Shown: one piece after another, positions 33,628 to 44,340 of the stretch
How positions within the stretch are numbered: the first letter of the stretch is position 1
Layout of the letters: every line of letters begins with the position of its first letter
Source of the DNA: Golubevia sp. BC0850
Lineage: Eukaryota; Basidiomycota; Exobasidiomycetes; Golubeviales; Golubeviaceae
Reading direction: 5' to 3'
DNA length: 64,000 bases
Assembly (NCBI GenBank): GCA_012976225.1
Contig: JAAVVG010000005.1
Coordinates: 1,042,223-1,106,222, forward strand
The notes under the pieces: model-generated
Database searches by the model: none
Told to the model about the DNA's origin: nothing
Seen by the model: the letters and a program-made list of their open reading frames with translations, nothing else
Position numbers and translations under genes: made by a program

Positions 33628-35596
33628 ATGAGACTTCTTTCACCTAAAATTCCTTCGGATGTCTTCTCACAGCATTCAATTCTCTGTGACATTTATTCCA
33701 AGAAATCTTCAGCAGGCGAAAAGAAGCTGGACTCAGAAGGAAAGAACCTCGCCAGTTTGGAACTCATAGACGAAAATGGCAAGACACTCGATGGGAACGT
33801 CGTCTTCTGGCCCGGAGCAGTGCTCAGAAGTAAATTGAAGATCTCAGAGAAAGGATGGGCTGAAACTGAAGAGATTGAGTGGGAGATCAAAGGTGAGTAG
33901 GCCAGTTGGAGTTCGGATTAGTCAAGCGAGCCTGCTTGAAAGATCTACTGACAATCACTGCCATTCGTACCTTCGGTAACCCATTTTTGGATAGGAGAAG
34001 TTAGTACAGTCAGATCTAGAGACGAGTGAGTTGACTTGCGATTGAGTCTTTAGTCGAGATTTGTTATTCTTTCAAACAGTTCGGCTTGTCAGCTCACATT
34101 CCGATATTTCAAATTTGTCTTCGCTACCCTACTCTACTATTCAGTCCAATGGTTCAAACTTCTGGTGGAAAACAGACTCGAACAATCTTCAAATCTCAAA
34201 AGATTTTGAAATCTTCTACTTCTGAAGAACCGGATTTAACGACAATCAAATCCTCTCGAAGCGGTCTGTCGTTCCCGGTTACTATTCAACTCCAAGACTC
34301 CAATACAGACGATATGAAAGACAAAACGTTTCTAATTCAATCGAATCTACCTGAATTCCTGCCGCCAAACTCTCCTGCTGCGAGAGGTAGAACCTTGTCA
34401 CAAAGACCTTCTCTGCCTCCAACTTTCAAGAGCTCCGATCAGTACTCCGTCCTCTACTGTGTCAAAGTCTTCTGGAAAATGAGGGGAAACACAAATCAAA
34501 GGAAGTTGAGGTGAGTTTTCCTGGAGCACTTTTCACCTTCTCCCACTCGATCTGATTCTCGACTTTTCTCCAATCTACCAGAATTTGGAAACCTTTTCTT
34601 GTGCTTCCTTTCTCAGCCTTTCCAACGCCCTCTCTAGATCTCAGATCCTTATCGCTTCCTTCAAGTCAAAATCAATCCCTTCCGGCAAATTGGAAAGTCT
34701 ACAAAAAATCTTCTCTTTTCGGTTTTTTCTCTTCAAAGAGGCTCATCACTACAAGTTTAACATTTCCGATCCCAAGGTACATCTCTTCAAAAGATTGGGT
34801 TCCGTTCTTCCTTTACATAGAGGTTAAATCGAACGTTAAGGTCAATCTGGGGTATGAGAAATTGCCTGAGCTTCCGAAAAGGGGAATGGCGAGTGGCAAA
34901 GGAAAAGACAAGGATGATTTCTTTGACCCTAAGATTATTCTTGAAAGGCAAGACGATTCTCCTGCTACTGGACTAGGAAAATCTTACGCTGATGCTAAGA
35001 CTATCGAATGTGAAGTCGAATGGTTATCAGGCTCGAAAGATGAAGAGAGGGGTAGAAGTCGATCAACTCCAAATGGAACAAATCAAACTGAAGATGGAAT
35101 AGGATACTCTTGGACTGACATCATCAAAACTTCCTCTGAAGGGCAAACAGAAGATCCAAGCTCTTTCAACGGAGGCGAAGAGCTTCTACCTCGGTTCTCT
35201 CAACTTTCTTTCAGGTCTAGATCTCGAACTTCCAGACCTCGACTTTCAACATCCGATTCAATAGATCCCTCAAATCTCAATTTGAATTCCAAAACGGGAG
35301 GACAAGATGGAGAGACTTGGTATAGATGTGCTTTGATCTGTGGGAAGATCAAGACTAACGCTTTGATTCCTTCCTTTGGAGTGCCGAATTTATCGATACA
35401 GTACTCTTGGAGGTTAGAATGGAATGTCAAACAGAAGAAAAAGAAAAATGTAGATAATCTTTTCGGTGGAAGGAAGAAGACGAATCTGGTGGAAATGAAA
35501 TTGGGGAATTGGTTACCTAGTAGTGGAATTACAAAAGAAGAGTTTGGGAACTTGACTACTGACGAAGTGAAGAGAAGGGTGGGGAAACGAGTTTGA
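33628..35596 (+). CDS. Arrestin-like protein (exon 2-3 junction unresolved)
   Basis: Arrestin-fold proteins of fungi act as adaptors for ubiquitination and endocytosis of membrane proteins. Seen: N-terminal strands with FWPGAVLRSKLKI, the arrestin-N end LSFPVTIQLQ...SLPPTF...YSVLYCVKVFWK (to 34510), then IWKPFLVLP and the C-terminal arrestin segment IPRYISSKDWVPFFLYIE. Clear splice sites are the donor at 33893, the donor at 34511 and the acceptor before 34582. A 31-base exon at 33995-34025 fits exon 1, but joining it to 34080 onward gives a frame that stops before the conserved part. A different acceptor, or a one-base shift near 34190-34230, would be needed. It could be a recent pseudogene. 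Confidence 0.6.
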
Positions 35597-35772
35597 AGGA
35601 GATGAAGCTGATTGTTGACCGTAAATTTAATCGTGTATTGCAGGTCAACTCGACTTGGTGCCTGTCATTCTCCGCACTCTACGACTGAGAGTTGCGACAG
35701 ATCTACATTTCAGCCTCTCAATTCGGATGAAAGATCATCTTGTCAGAGCTTGATTCTGTTAGGAGACTGGTT
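35597..35772. other. Short spacer between the arrestin-like gene and LRR copy D
   Basis: 176 bases between two convergent coding ends. No feature seen. Confidence 0.4.
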
Positions 35773-37437
35773 TCAGTTAGGAATGGGAGAGATCCATTTA
35801 ATCGTAGAAAGACAATTCTCTCCCTTGGATTCATTGCCAACTGTGATACGATGAAGAATCAGAATACTTCAGATCAGAGACTTCTCACGATTCTACGCCC
35901 GTCATTTGAAAGGCAGATCTTACTCACCTGTCTCTCCAACTTCAACGGTTCTCAGCTTTGCCTTTCCACTTTTGACCATCTCGCTGTCTCTCAACAGCTT
36001 CCTTCCCGCTTCCCAAAGGATTACTGAGCGGGAGGATGTTGCTTCTAGAGCGTTTGCGTCAATTGGTCTAGATGGTAGAACTATCTGTCTCAGGTTTGGA
36101 AGGAACCCGTTCGAGAGGACTTTGTATAGTAGACCCTCGTCTTCAAAGTCGTCGGTTCTGGGAGTAGATTCAACGAACCTGTAGAATGGAAGATGAAGAA
36201 TCTCGGCGCTTGACAGCGAGGAGCCTAGTGCTCCTGTCTTCATTCCCTCCAGCACGAAACAATTTAGGCTCAAGATCTTCAGATTTGTGAAGATTGAAAG
36301 ATCCGTCTTGATGGATTGCGTAGGATTAAGATCGATGAGGCGAAGATGTTTGATGGAAGAATAAGAGTTGAAGAGACTTGAGAGACATTCCGTTGTGACA
36401 TCTGCATCTGACATGACTCTGGAAACAGTGATTGCACCTCTGAAAGCTATTTCGATAGAATCCAGAGAGTCGGTAACCTGAAGAAATTGATAAACCGCTG
36501 TCGTCTCTAGATTTCCTCCCCCCAAATATTTGCTCCATTTTCTCCCTATCCACACCCTTCTGTCGATAGAACTATCATCCCGGATTAAGAAGGGTGAGAG
36601 AGCGAGTTGTTTGACTTTTGACAAACCTTTGAAAATTTCTGAATACTCCAAAAGAAAGTTGTAGCCTTCTAGCGTCACAATGAAATGGAGAGAGGCTTGA
36701 CGTAGATGAGGGCAGAAGACTAGGTTCCAAATCATGTTCTGAGCGTTCATCATTCCGGATATATTCTCAGAGCCTCCAAGGAATAATTTCCCGAGAAAGT
36801 ATGTCAGGAAATGGAAGGGAACCCCTTTCTGCTCCGTGAGAGGGAAGTGGAAGATGCCGCGACGTAGGATTAGAGTCTGGAGCTTCCGGCACTTCTCAAT
36901 CATAAATCCAAGAATAAACCATTCTGCTTCGTCCTGAGTAACCTTCCGTCCAAGAGCGAGCTGGAGTTATCCCCAGAGCTTTTCAAAGGAAGCACCATCC
37001 GCGGGCGAAGCATCTTCTGGAATAGGCATGGTGCTGATGCTCTTGACAAAGAGACCTTTAGAAGCATCATTTTCCAGGAGATCGTAGAGACAGTGAACGT
37101 TGATCAGCGAGAGACTGACAGCTTGAAGGAGATGAGGAAGCCAACGATTGTATCCGGACTCGGAGCTCGCAGCCAGAGCTGAGAGAGTTAAATCTCTTGA
37201 TCTGATCGGAGAATCCAAATGGAAGAAAAGGTGAGCTCACAAACAGAGAGACAGGCCGATCTTTAACGACTCACCTTCTGTTCTCTGCTCCCTTTTCCTT
37301 CCAATCTGGCCCAACCTCTTCGCTCTTCCCGTCCCAATCATGACCTCCTCGACAATGGGAGGTGTGGGATCCTCTGGAAGTGAATGGAAGGCTGTTGACT
37401 GCCTCTCTACTGTCTGACTGGCGACTTGCTGATCCAT
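35773..37437 (-). pseudogene. LRR/F-box-like family member, copy D
   Basis: Inverted copy of C. It shares the exon 1 frameshift and the TAA (here at 36967-36969), then a frame open from ATG 36903. Unlike C, its 3' end is intact: donor GTGAGT at 35927, acceptor after 35840 and a 68-base last exon 35773-35840 with the conserved SKGENCLST and WISPIPN end also found in copy A. So D is the best preserved 3' end of the family. If the open part is expressed from 36903 it would give about 350 residues. Confidence 0.65.
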
Positions 37438-37619
37438 GATGAAAGCTGGGGAGAAGGAAAGAGAAAAAGGACAAGAACAGATCTCAGCTCGCCTGGCGAC
37501 GTTGTACTTGAAGGCAGCAGTTTAGTCAAGTGTTGTCCATCACAGTACTAACCTTTCCTGTATTGACTGGCTAACGGATGGTAAAGAAGCAAAGAGATGC
37601 GATGGTTGGGAAGGAAGAA
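35966..37619. repeat. Right arm of 1.65 kb inverted repeat IR2
   Basis: Reverse complement of 25048-26701. The pair encloses 9.3 kb with PBS2, GPI10 and the arrestin-like gene. Confidence 0.93.
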
Positions 37620-38483
37620 GAAAAGAGGGTCTGAGTTGTCGCTCTTGAACTTTTTCGCTAATCTATAGAGATCCGCACCAGCGCAAGTGCGAGCCAATTT
37701 CGGACCCCTTTCCTAATTGCTATCCTTACTTCTCCCACAAGGAAAGTATGGGATAGATACCTACGAGTCGTACAAAGAGTTCCCGATTGGTCAACTTTTA
37801 TCCTTTTCGAAAGAATGATAATGAAGGATCGCTTTCAAATCAACCCTCGAGGACTGGCCTGACCTTTGCTTCACTCGAAGCGCAAAGATTCGAATGACCC
37901 AAAACCTCTGGAAGCATTTGTTCTCTATAAAAGCCTCTGATTGTTCCTTTTCTTATCGAATGATATGCGAGGTTGAAGATCTCTATCTTAAAACGTTCTC
38001 TAATCTAAATATCTAAATGATCACCGATCACCGATCACCTTTCAAAGAATGCATAAGCATTGTTTAAGGACTTGATTCTCCGTAGAGAGAGGATTTAAAG
38101 TGTTAGAGAATGTCTTGTGCTCTTTATTAACACATGTAGAGTCTCAAACTGAGTACTGAAGGAAAAAACCCGATAAGGTGAGTTGAAGACTGAAGTCGTC
38201 GCCAACAACAGGTCAGGCGAGGTTCGGAAATTCTCTCATCCCTGCATTCTCTAATTCAGGGTATCTCTCTCTGGAAGAAACTCATAAAGGGGCAGCTTAT
38301 TTCGTACCATCGAATCTTCCCCACAACTTTCTTTCTTATTTATTTCTTTCTTTATCGCTTCTTTATATTTCAGCCTCATTTTCTTCAACTTCTTTCAGCT
38401 TTGATAGCGCCTTTTTTTTCTACTTTTTTCTTTCCATTTTCTCTTATTTCTTGAGCCTTTAAATCAGCTTTCTTCAAATCAGG
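37620..38483 (+). promoter_or_regulatory. Upstream region of secreted gene 2
   Basis: The left end is the diverged 5' flank of LRR copy D. From about 37825 the DNA resembles the region before secreted gene 1. The shared 19-mer CAACAACAGGTCAGGCGAG is at 38203-38221, and a TATA-like CATAAAGG at 38284-38291. A TCGCC half-site at 38199 precedes GGCGA at 38216, the two halves of the palindrome seen before LRR copies C and D. Confidence 0.5.
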
Positions 38484-39931
38484 ATGCAATTCTCCAAGAT
38501 CGCCCTTTCTACCATCATGGTTTCTACACTGGTGTCAGCAGCTCCAGTCATAGTAAGTCTTTCCTGCGCCTACAAATGGGTTGTCCCAGATTGAATCCTG
38601 ATATTTTTTTACCTTTCTTCTTTAATCTTCAGAGCGCTGAATCTAATAACGAACGCAGAGATCCTCCCACACGCGCGGTGAGTTGCCACAATTCTTCCCT
38701 TCTCTTCCATTTCACCTCTGATCCTCAACTGACAACTTTTCTTCTCAACTCACTTCTTACTCTAGGCAACAGTTCATCTTGGGATCGGAGCCGCTATATT
38801 CCTTGGTATGGGTGGTGAGTGTCACCTTCTCAACGAGAAGGGAAACTCAGAAAGATCGAAGAGACATCCTCATGCAGATCTGACCAGCCCTTGTTTCTTC
38901 GCCAGTCTACAACGGGTTGAAGGGTAATGGGTATATCAAGGAGGCTGAAGATTTCAAATCTGCTTGGGTTTCTTCCGTGAGTCCTGTTTCTAGCTCTTTC
39001 ACTTATCTTTCTGGAGTACTCCTGACGCGACTGTCCTTTCTGTCTGCAGATCGATTCCGATTCAGCCCCCTCCGTCGAGAAGAGAGATCCTCTGAACGCC
39101 GCTGCTATGATTGGTTTAACTGTAGGAGCGATCGCCAAGGGGATGTTCGGCTCTAAAGAAGCTGCTGATGAGTTCTTAGCTTCTCCAGAAGGTCAAGAAT
39201 TTGCTTCTAAGATGGCTGTGAGTTTGTGATCGCTTTTCAGTCGTCAGCTCTGAACGACGTTCGTCACATCTTTCTGACCGTATTCTTTTCGTTCTCACTT
39301 TCTTCAGTTCATCGAGTCTCGCGACTTTTCTGAAGCTCCCGAGAAGAGACTTGGGCCAGGTTTCGGAGCTGTAATCCCAACCTCTGTCAAGGCCAAGTTT
39401 GCTGCTACCGTCCTCGGAAGCATTGGAGCTGGAGCTGGTGAGTTACCATTGAGCTCCATCAGCGAGTTACTCAAACAGAGTCTTCTGTGTTCTTACCCCT
39501 TCCTATTCAATCCATCCTCCCACTTTCCAGGCGGTTGGTTCCTTACCAAAGAAGGTCAAGATGCTCTCGCAGAGCTGGCTTCAGAAGAGGATGTCTCTCT
39601 CGTTGTGAGTGTTTCTCAAATCCTCGGTAGATGAACATCTTCTCTTAACCTTCATCTTCTCTGGCTTCTGTCACTGACCTTTTCTTTTCCCTCTTCTTTT
39701 CGTCTATCTCTTCCACAGACTCGCGACAATGAGAAGAGACTAGGAATGAGACCCGTCAAATTCAATTACAAGATCGCAGCTGCCGCTATTGCGGGTTCAT
39801 TCGCACTCGGATCTGCTCTCAAGAACATTGTCACCCCTGACAAGGAAGCGTCTGACTCTACTGCTTCGATCAACTCGATCAGAGATGAGATCGAAGCTCG
39901 CAATGTTGATGACTTCGATCTTTTGGGCTAA
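38484..39931 (+). CDS. Secreted dibasic-site polyprotein with four modules (copy 2)
   Basis: Paralogue of the gene at 12216-13661. Exons 38484-38552, 38633-38677, 38766-38814, 38906-38976, 39050-39217, 39308-39437, 39531-39604 and 39719-39931 give 272 residues. It has the same signal peptide start (MQFSKIALSTI), the same dibasic sites (shifted by two residues after the first) and the same module pattern. Exons 1-4 and 8 differ at many positions, changing amino acids in modules 1 and 4, whereas modules 2 and 3 are identical apart from the end of exon 7. Intact reading frame and splice sites argue that both copies are functional. No known domain. Confidence 0.85.
38976..39591 (+). repeat. 616-base conversion tract shared with secreted gene 1
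   Basis: Identical to 12699-13314 including three introns; diverged on both sides within a few bases. Confidence 0.93.
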
Positions 39932-41192
39932 GGAAATTTGTTCGATCCTTTAGTTGAAATCTTGTAGTAGATACATTCTCCCTTCCACTTTGAAAGAATC
40001 ATGAGAGTTCCGTTTATCTGAAGTGGTTGTCTTTGCTTCTCGAAAGCTAAAAGCCAAGGACCTCATACATTCTAGAACTAGACCTTTCGAGAGCTCTAAA
40101 ACGATCTCTGGCATCTTGAAACCTCCTCTATAGACAGTAGAGCCTCTCTCACTCGAATCCTGATTTTCTGATATCTCTCAACTCATCAAGTATCCTCATC
40201 ATCCTTTTCCCAGTCTTTTGTTCTTTCAATCTTCCTTCAAAGTCTCACTTCCCTCCCACTCTCCGCCCCGTAGCTTGATCAACATCTTGCAGCATCCTTC
40301 TTTGATCTTTCCCAAATCCCAGCTGGAGGTCTGGTTAGATAGACTCTCTGTCTTTCAGATGCCTCATCCTACGACCCAGTGATGTATCACAAGAGCGGAA
40401 TTATGATCATGAGCTCAAACAAATGAGTGATTGATGTTGCGAAGTTGTCAGCGAGGAGAGATCTTATGTTAATATGCTCTGCATGTTTCCATCTTGAAGT
40501 GTAGCTACCTTTCTCCCTGTCTTCTCCTCTCTGCTTTTCGGTTTGAGGCTTTGTAGAGCTGATCCTGAATCAAACGACAATTGAGCCAAAGGAGAAAAGA
40601 TTAGGTTTGTAGGAGTAAGGAGTGACGATAGTGATGGGGTCAAGAAGTGAAACTAGTGAAATGCTCCCTCTCTCGAGCTATCACCACTCAACGATTCGAT
40701 TCCTCTCGCTATCTTTTCAAAGGTTAATCTTCAAAAAAAAACAATCATTAAATAATCCTCTGGCTTCCAAACGGAAGTATCCTGGTGAGGAAAGAGAAAA
40801 GGGGCCCCCTTGCTTCCGCTCTGAATCTCTGATTCGTCCAGGACGGCATTCTCTCCCTCGTCGATGCTCTTGCTCATTCTCTCTTCCTTTTTCTGGCTTG
40901 TTTTACGTTCGAATTTCAGTCTCTATCATCAGATTGCCTTTCGACGAGGCTTTGCATTGACTCGCCGCAAAGTATTGGCTTCATTCCTCTCTTGCTTTCG
41001 TGCGAAGAACCCTCGTCAAGGTTCATCTCGGACCGTCGTCTGAAGAAGAGGTAAGCGAGTCCAACAATTTTCAGAACTTCGATGTGTTCTGACTTCAACC
41101 TATCGAACTTACTCCTTTTGGTTTCATCTCCTTCCGAACAGATTTGAGGTTTGAGGTTCCATCTTTATTCTTTTCAAATCACTTTTGTCGTC
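39932..41192. other. Intergenic region before LRR copy E
   Basis: No gene recognised. Short open frames (for example 40622-40960) lack domains. The last 100 bases before 41193 do not carry the repeated promoter block of copies A, C and D, so copy E has a different 5' flank. Confidence 0.4.
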
Positions 41193-42476
41193 ATGGATCC
41201 AGGAATCATCGCATCTAAAAAGGAACCACCGACGCTAGGTTCTCTTTTAGACGACGTCATTCCTCCATTGTTGAAGAGATCAGGAGTTGGGCCGAGGAAG
41301 AATAGGTTTGGCCAGATTGGGAAGAAAGGAGAGAGGAGAGAAGAAGGTGATCACTCGTCTTCTGAGTACCGCTCTCTTTCTCTCTACCCTTTCCAATTCT
41401 ATGTTTCTCCCTTATTCTTCCTTTCACCAGGTCAAGAGACCCAGCCCTCGCTGCGCTGGCTAGGAGCTGCAAGTCCGGATACAATCGTTGGCTTCCTCAT
41501 CTCCTTCAAGCTGTCAGTCTCTCGCTGATCAACGTTCACTGTCTCTACGATCTCCTGGAAAATGATGCTTCTAAAGGTCTCTTTGTCAAGAGCATCAGCA
41601 CCATGCCTATTCCAGAAGATGCTTCGCCCGCGGATGGTGCTTCCTTTGAAAAGCTCTGGGGATAACTCCAGCTCGCTCTTGGACGGAAGGTTACTCAGGA
41701 CGAAGCAGAATGGTTTATTCTTGGATTTATGATTGAGAAGTGCCGGAAGCTCCAGACTCTAATCCTACGTCGCGGCATCTTCCACTTCCCTCTCACGGAG
41801 CAGAAAGGGGTTCCCTTCCATTTCCTGACATACTTTCTCGGGAAATTATTCCTTGGAGGCTCTGAGAATATATCCGGAATGATGAACGCTCAGAACATGA
41901 TTTGGAACCTAGTCTTCTGCCCTCATCTACGTCAAGCCTCTCTCCATTTCATTGTGACGCTAGAAGGCTACAACTTTCTTTTGGAGTATTCAGAAATTTT
42001 CAAAGGTTTGTCAAAAGTCAAACAACTCGCTCTCTCACCCTTCTTAATCCGGGATGATAGTTCTATCGACAGAAGGGTGTGGATAGGGAGAAAATGGAGC
42101 AAATATTTGGGGGGAGGAAATCTAGAGACGACAGCGGTTTATCAATTTCTTCAGGTTACCGACTCTCTGGATTCTATCGAAATAGCTTTCAGAGGTGCAA
42201 TCACTGTTTCCAGAGTCATGTCAGATGCAGATGTCACAACGGAATGTCTCTCAAGTCTCTTCAACTCTTATTCTTCCATCAAACATCTTCGCCTCATCGA
42301 TCTTAATCCTACGCAATCCATCAAGACGGATCTTTCAATCTTCACAAATCTGAAGATCTTGAGCCTAAATTGTTTCGTGCTGGAGGGAATGAAGACAGGA
42401 GCACTAGGCTCCTCGCTGTCAAGCGCCGAGATTCTTCATCTTCCATTCTACAGGTTCGTTGAATCTACTCCCAGAA
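41193..42476 (+). pseudogene. LRR/F-box-like family member, copy E, truncated
   Basis: The 5' part (41193-41471) is diverged (MDPGIIASKKEPP) with an apparent one-base loss near 41265-41270 relative to copy C. From 41472 to 42476 it shows no difference from copy C over 1005 bases (offset 15965), including the internal TAA (41663-41665). At 42477 the LRR coding sequence stops abruptly and retroelement sequence begins, so the last 80 or so codons and the terminal exon are lost. Confidence 0.75.
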
Positions 42477-43708
42477 ATACATGAACCACAACTCGATCCT
42501 CATCAGACCATTCCCATCCTCATTCACTTCAAGAACCAAACCTTTCCCTCTCAAGTACTTATCGATAATGGGGCTGAGGGAGACTTTATCGACGAACAAC
42601 TGGTACAATCACTTCAACTTCCAAGGAAGCAACTAACCCACTCCCGGATTATTTCGGCCGTTGACGGCCGAACCTTAGACTCTGCATCATCAGAGAACAC
42701 CTCAATCTCTTTCGCTCTTAACCATCACCATCTGGAAGAACAGCCTTTCTCCATCACCAAACTTAAGACAGCGCCAATACTCCTTTGGAAAACCATGGCT
42801 TAAGAAACATCACCCTCTTATAAACTGGACTAATAACTCTATCACATTTCCTTCGGACTATTGCAACGCAAACTGCGCTCCAAAACTGTCATGCGACCCG
42901 GGGCGTAAAACTTCCTCTCCTAGAACCTATGAAACAAGACCTTACAGCACTTCGATTAAAACTTTTGAACATGTGGATCCAAAGTCCAAAGTCGGATCAA
43001 ACTTACGAGAATGCAACCTACAGACCTGCGATTACACCTTTTGAAACTACAGCTTACAGAACTACGATTAAATCTTTTGAACCCTTGGATCCAAAGTTGG
43101 ATCAAACTTACGAGAAAACAGCTTGCAGACATACAATCAACCATCTTGAAACTCACACTTTGAAACCTATGGCCCTTCTTGGGAATACATTACCAGTACC
43201 TCCTCAACCTTCGGAGAAGGTAGCTAACCTTAACATTGTAATTTTGCCTCATGTGGGCATCACTTCAGCAACTCGGCCAGTGTTACAGACTCTTGGTATC
43301 TAAGGGCCTGATCCCGAAGAACCCAACTACTAGGATCTCTAGAACATCCCAGATGCTTCCTTGACTTGTTGTATGTTTGCTGCGCTATGTACATATCCCT
43401 GTTCCAGATTCCAGAACCTCACACAGCCCTGACACAGGTTTTATACAGCCACTCCAATGACTATATAAGCCACCTCTCAAACTGTACATAGGAAGCTCCT
43501 CGTCTGATATCGAACTCTCACGTCCTTTCTACCTGCTCAAGTTACTTAGCCCCTAGTTCAAGTCTCAACCTCAAATCTTTCCCACTCAACCCTTAGCCTT
43601 TGCCACCAAGTTCCCATCGCCGATTCCCAACTGCCCTCAGCCTTTGTCAAGTCTCAAGTCCACTTTCTTAGCAATCTACCTAACCTCTACTAGCGAACCC
43701 CCGTTATA
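42477..43708 (+). mobile_element. Truncated Ty3/Gypsy-type element with 3' LTR
   Basis: Begins inside a retropepsin-like region: VLIDNGAEGDFIDEQLV (near 42557) is the protease active-site strand, and PWLKKHHPLINW follows in another frame near 42795. Both resemble the protease of the full-length element at 53992-59863 but are diverged. Reverse transcriptase and integrase are absent. From about 43440 to 43708 the sequence matches the LTR of that element in the opposite orientation, ending CCCCGTTATA. It is a decayed or internally deleted relative. Confidence 0.75.
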
Positions 43709-44340
43709 GATGGGAACAAAGGGAACATGAAGTCTTGGCTCAACGACGACAAGGGACAAAGGGAAGAAGGTCTATACGCTTGCCTCAGAATCAAGTAGAG
43801 CTTGTGACTTCTGTAGTTTCTATCATAGGATGATTGGGTCGCTATTTGAGTGAGACTAACATTCAGTCTCAAAGTTTCTTTTCCTTTTTTCCCAAAACCT
43901 CATTCATTTCTTTCGAATTTTTGCCAATCTCATGTCACCATATCTGATACCACTTCAAACTTTTGGCTTTCTTTTTGTCAGATTTGTAACAATTCCGGCA
44001 GTTACGCACTCACTGCACACTTTTGTTGAAACCGATTTTATTTTTCGATTCTGGACGACGTTGAACTGACTGGAATGACTTCTGGTCCATGTACCATAAG
44101 TCCGTGATTTGACAAAACAAGGTGGCTTATTCAATCCGAAATAAAATCCAATTGGAATATCACTACGGCCTTTGCCAGTTCATTTGAACGTTCAGCCGCA
44201 TCCTTTTCTCTGTCGTTTGCATTCTAGTTTGAGGAGCTCAAAAGAACCTCGCATCACACCAAACAAAGCATTATTGTTAGAAACCACTTCCGCGGCTCCC
44301 ATCACCCCTTCATTCTATAAGACTAATAAAGCGGTATAGA
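43709..44340. other. Intergenic region
   Basis: No gene, repeat or RNA recognised over this stretch of about 630 bases. Confidence 0.4.

Noticed and set aside
7357-42476. Identical repeats as assembly duplication artefacts
   Set aside because: Each tract ends in diverged homologous or unique DNA and the three systems have different lengths and orientations, which is not how collapsed or duplicated contigs look; long reads would still be the proof.
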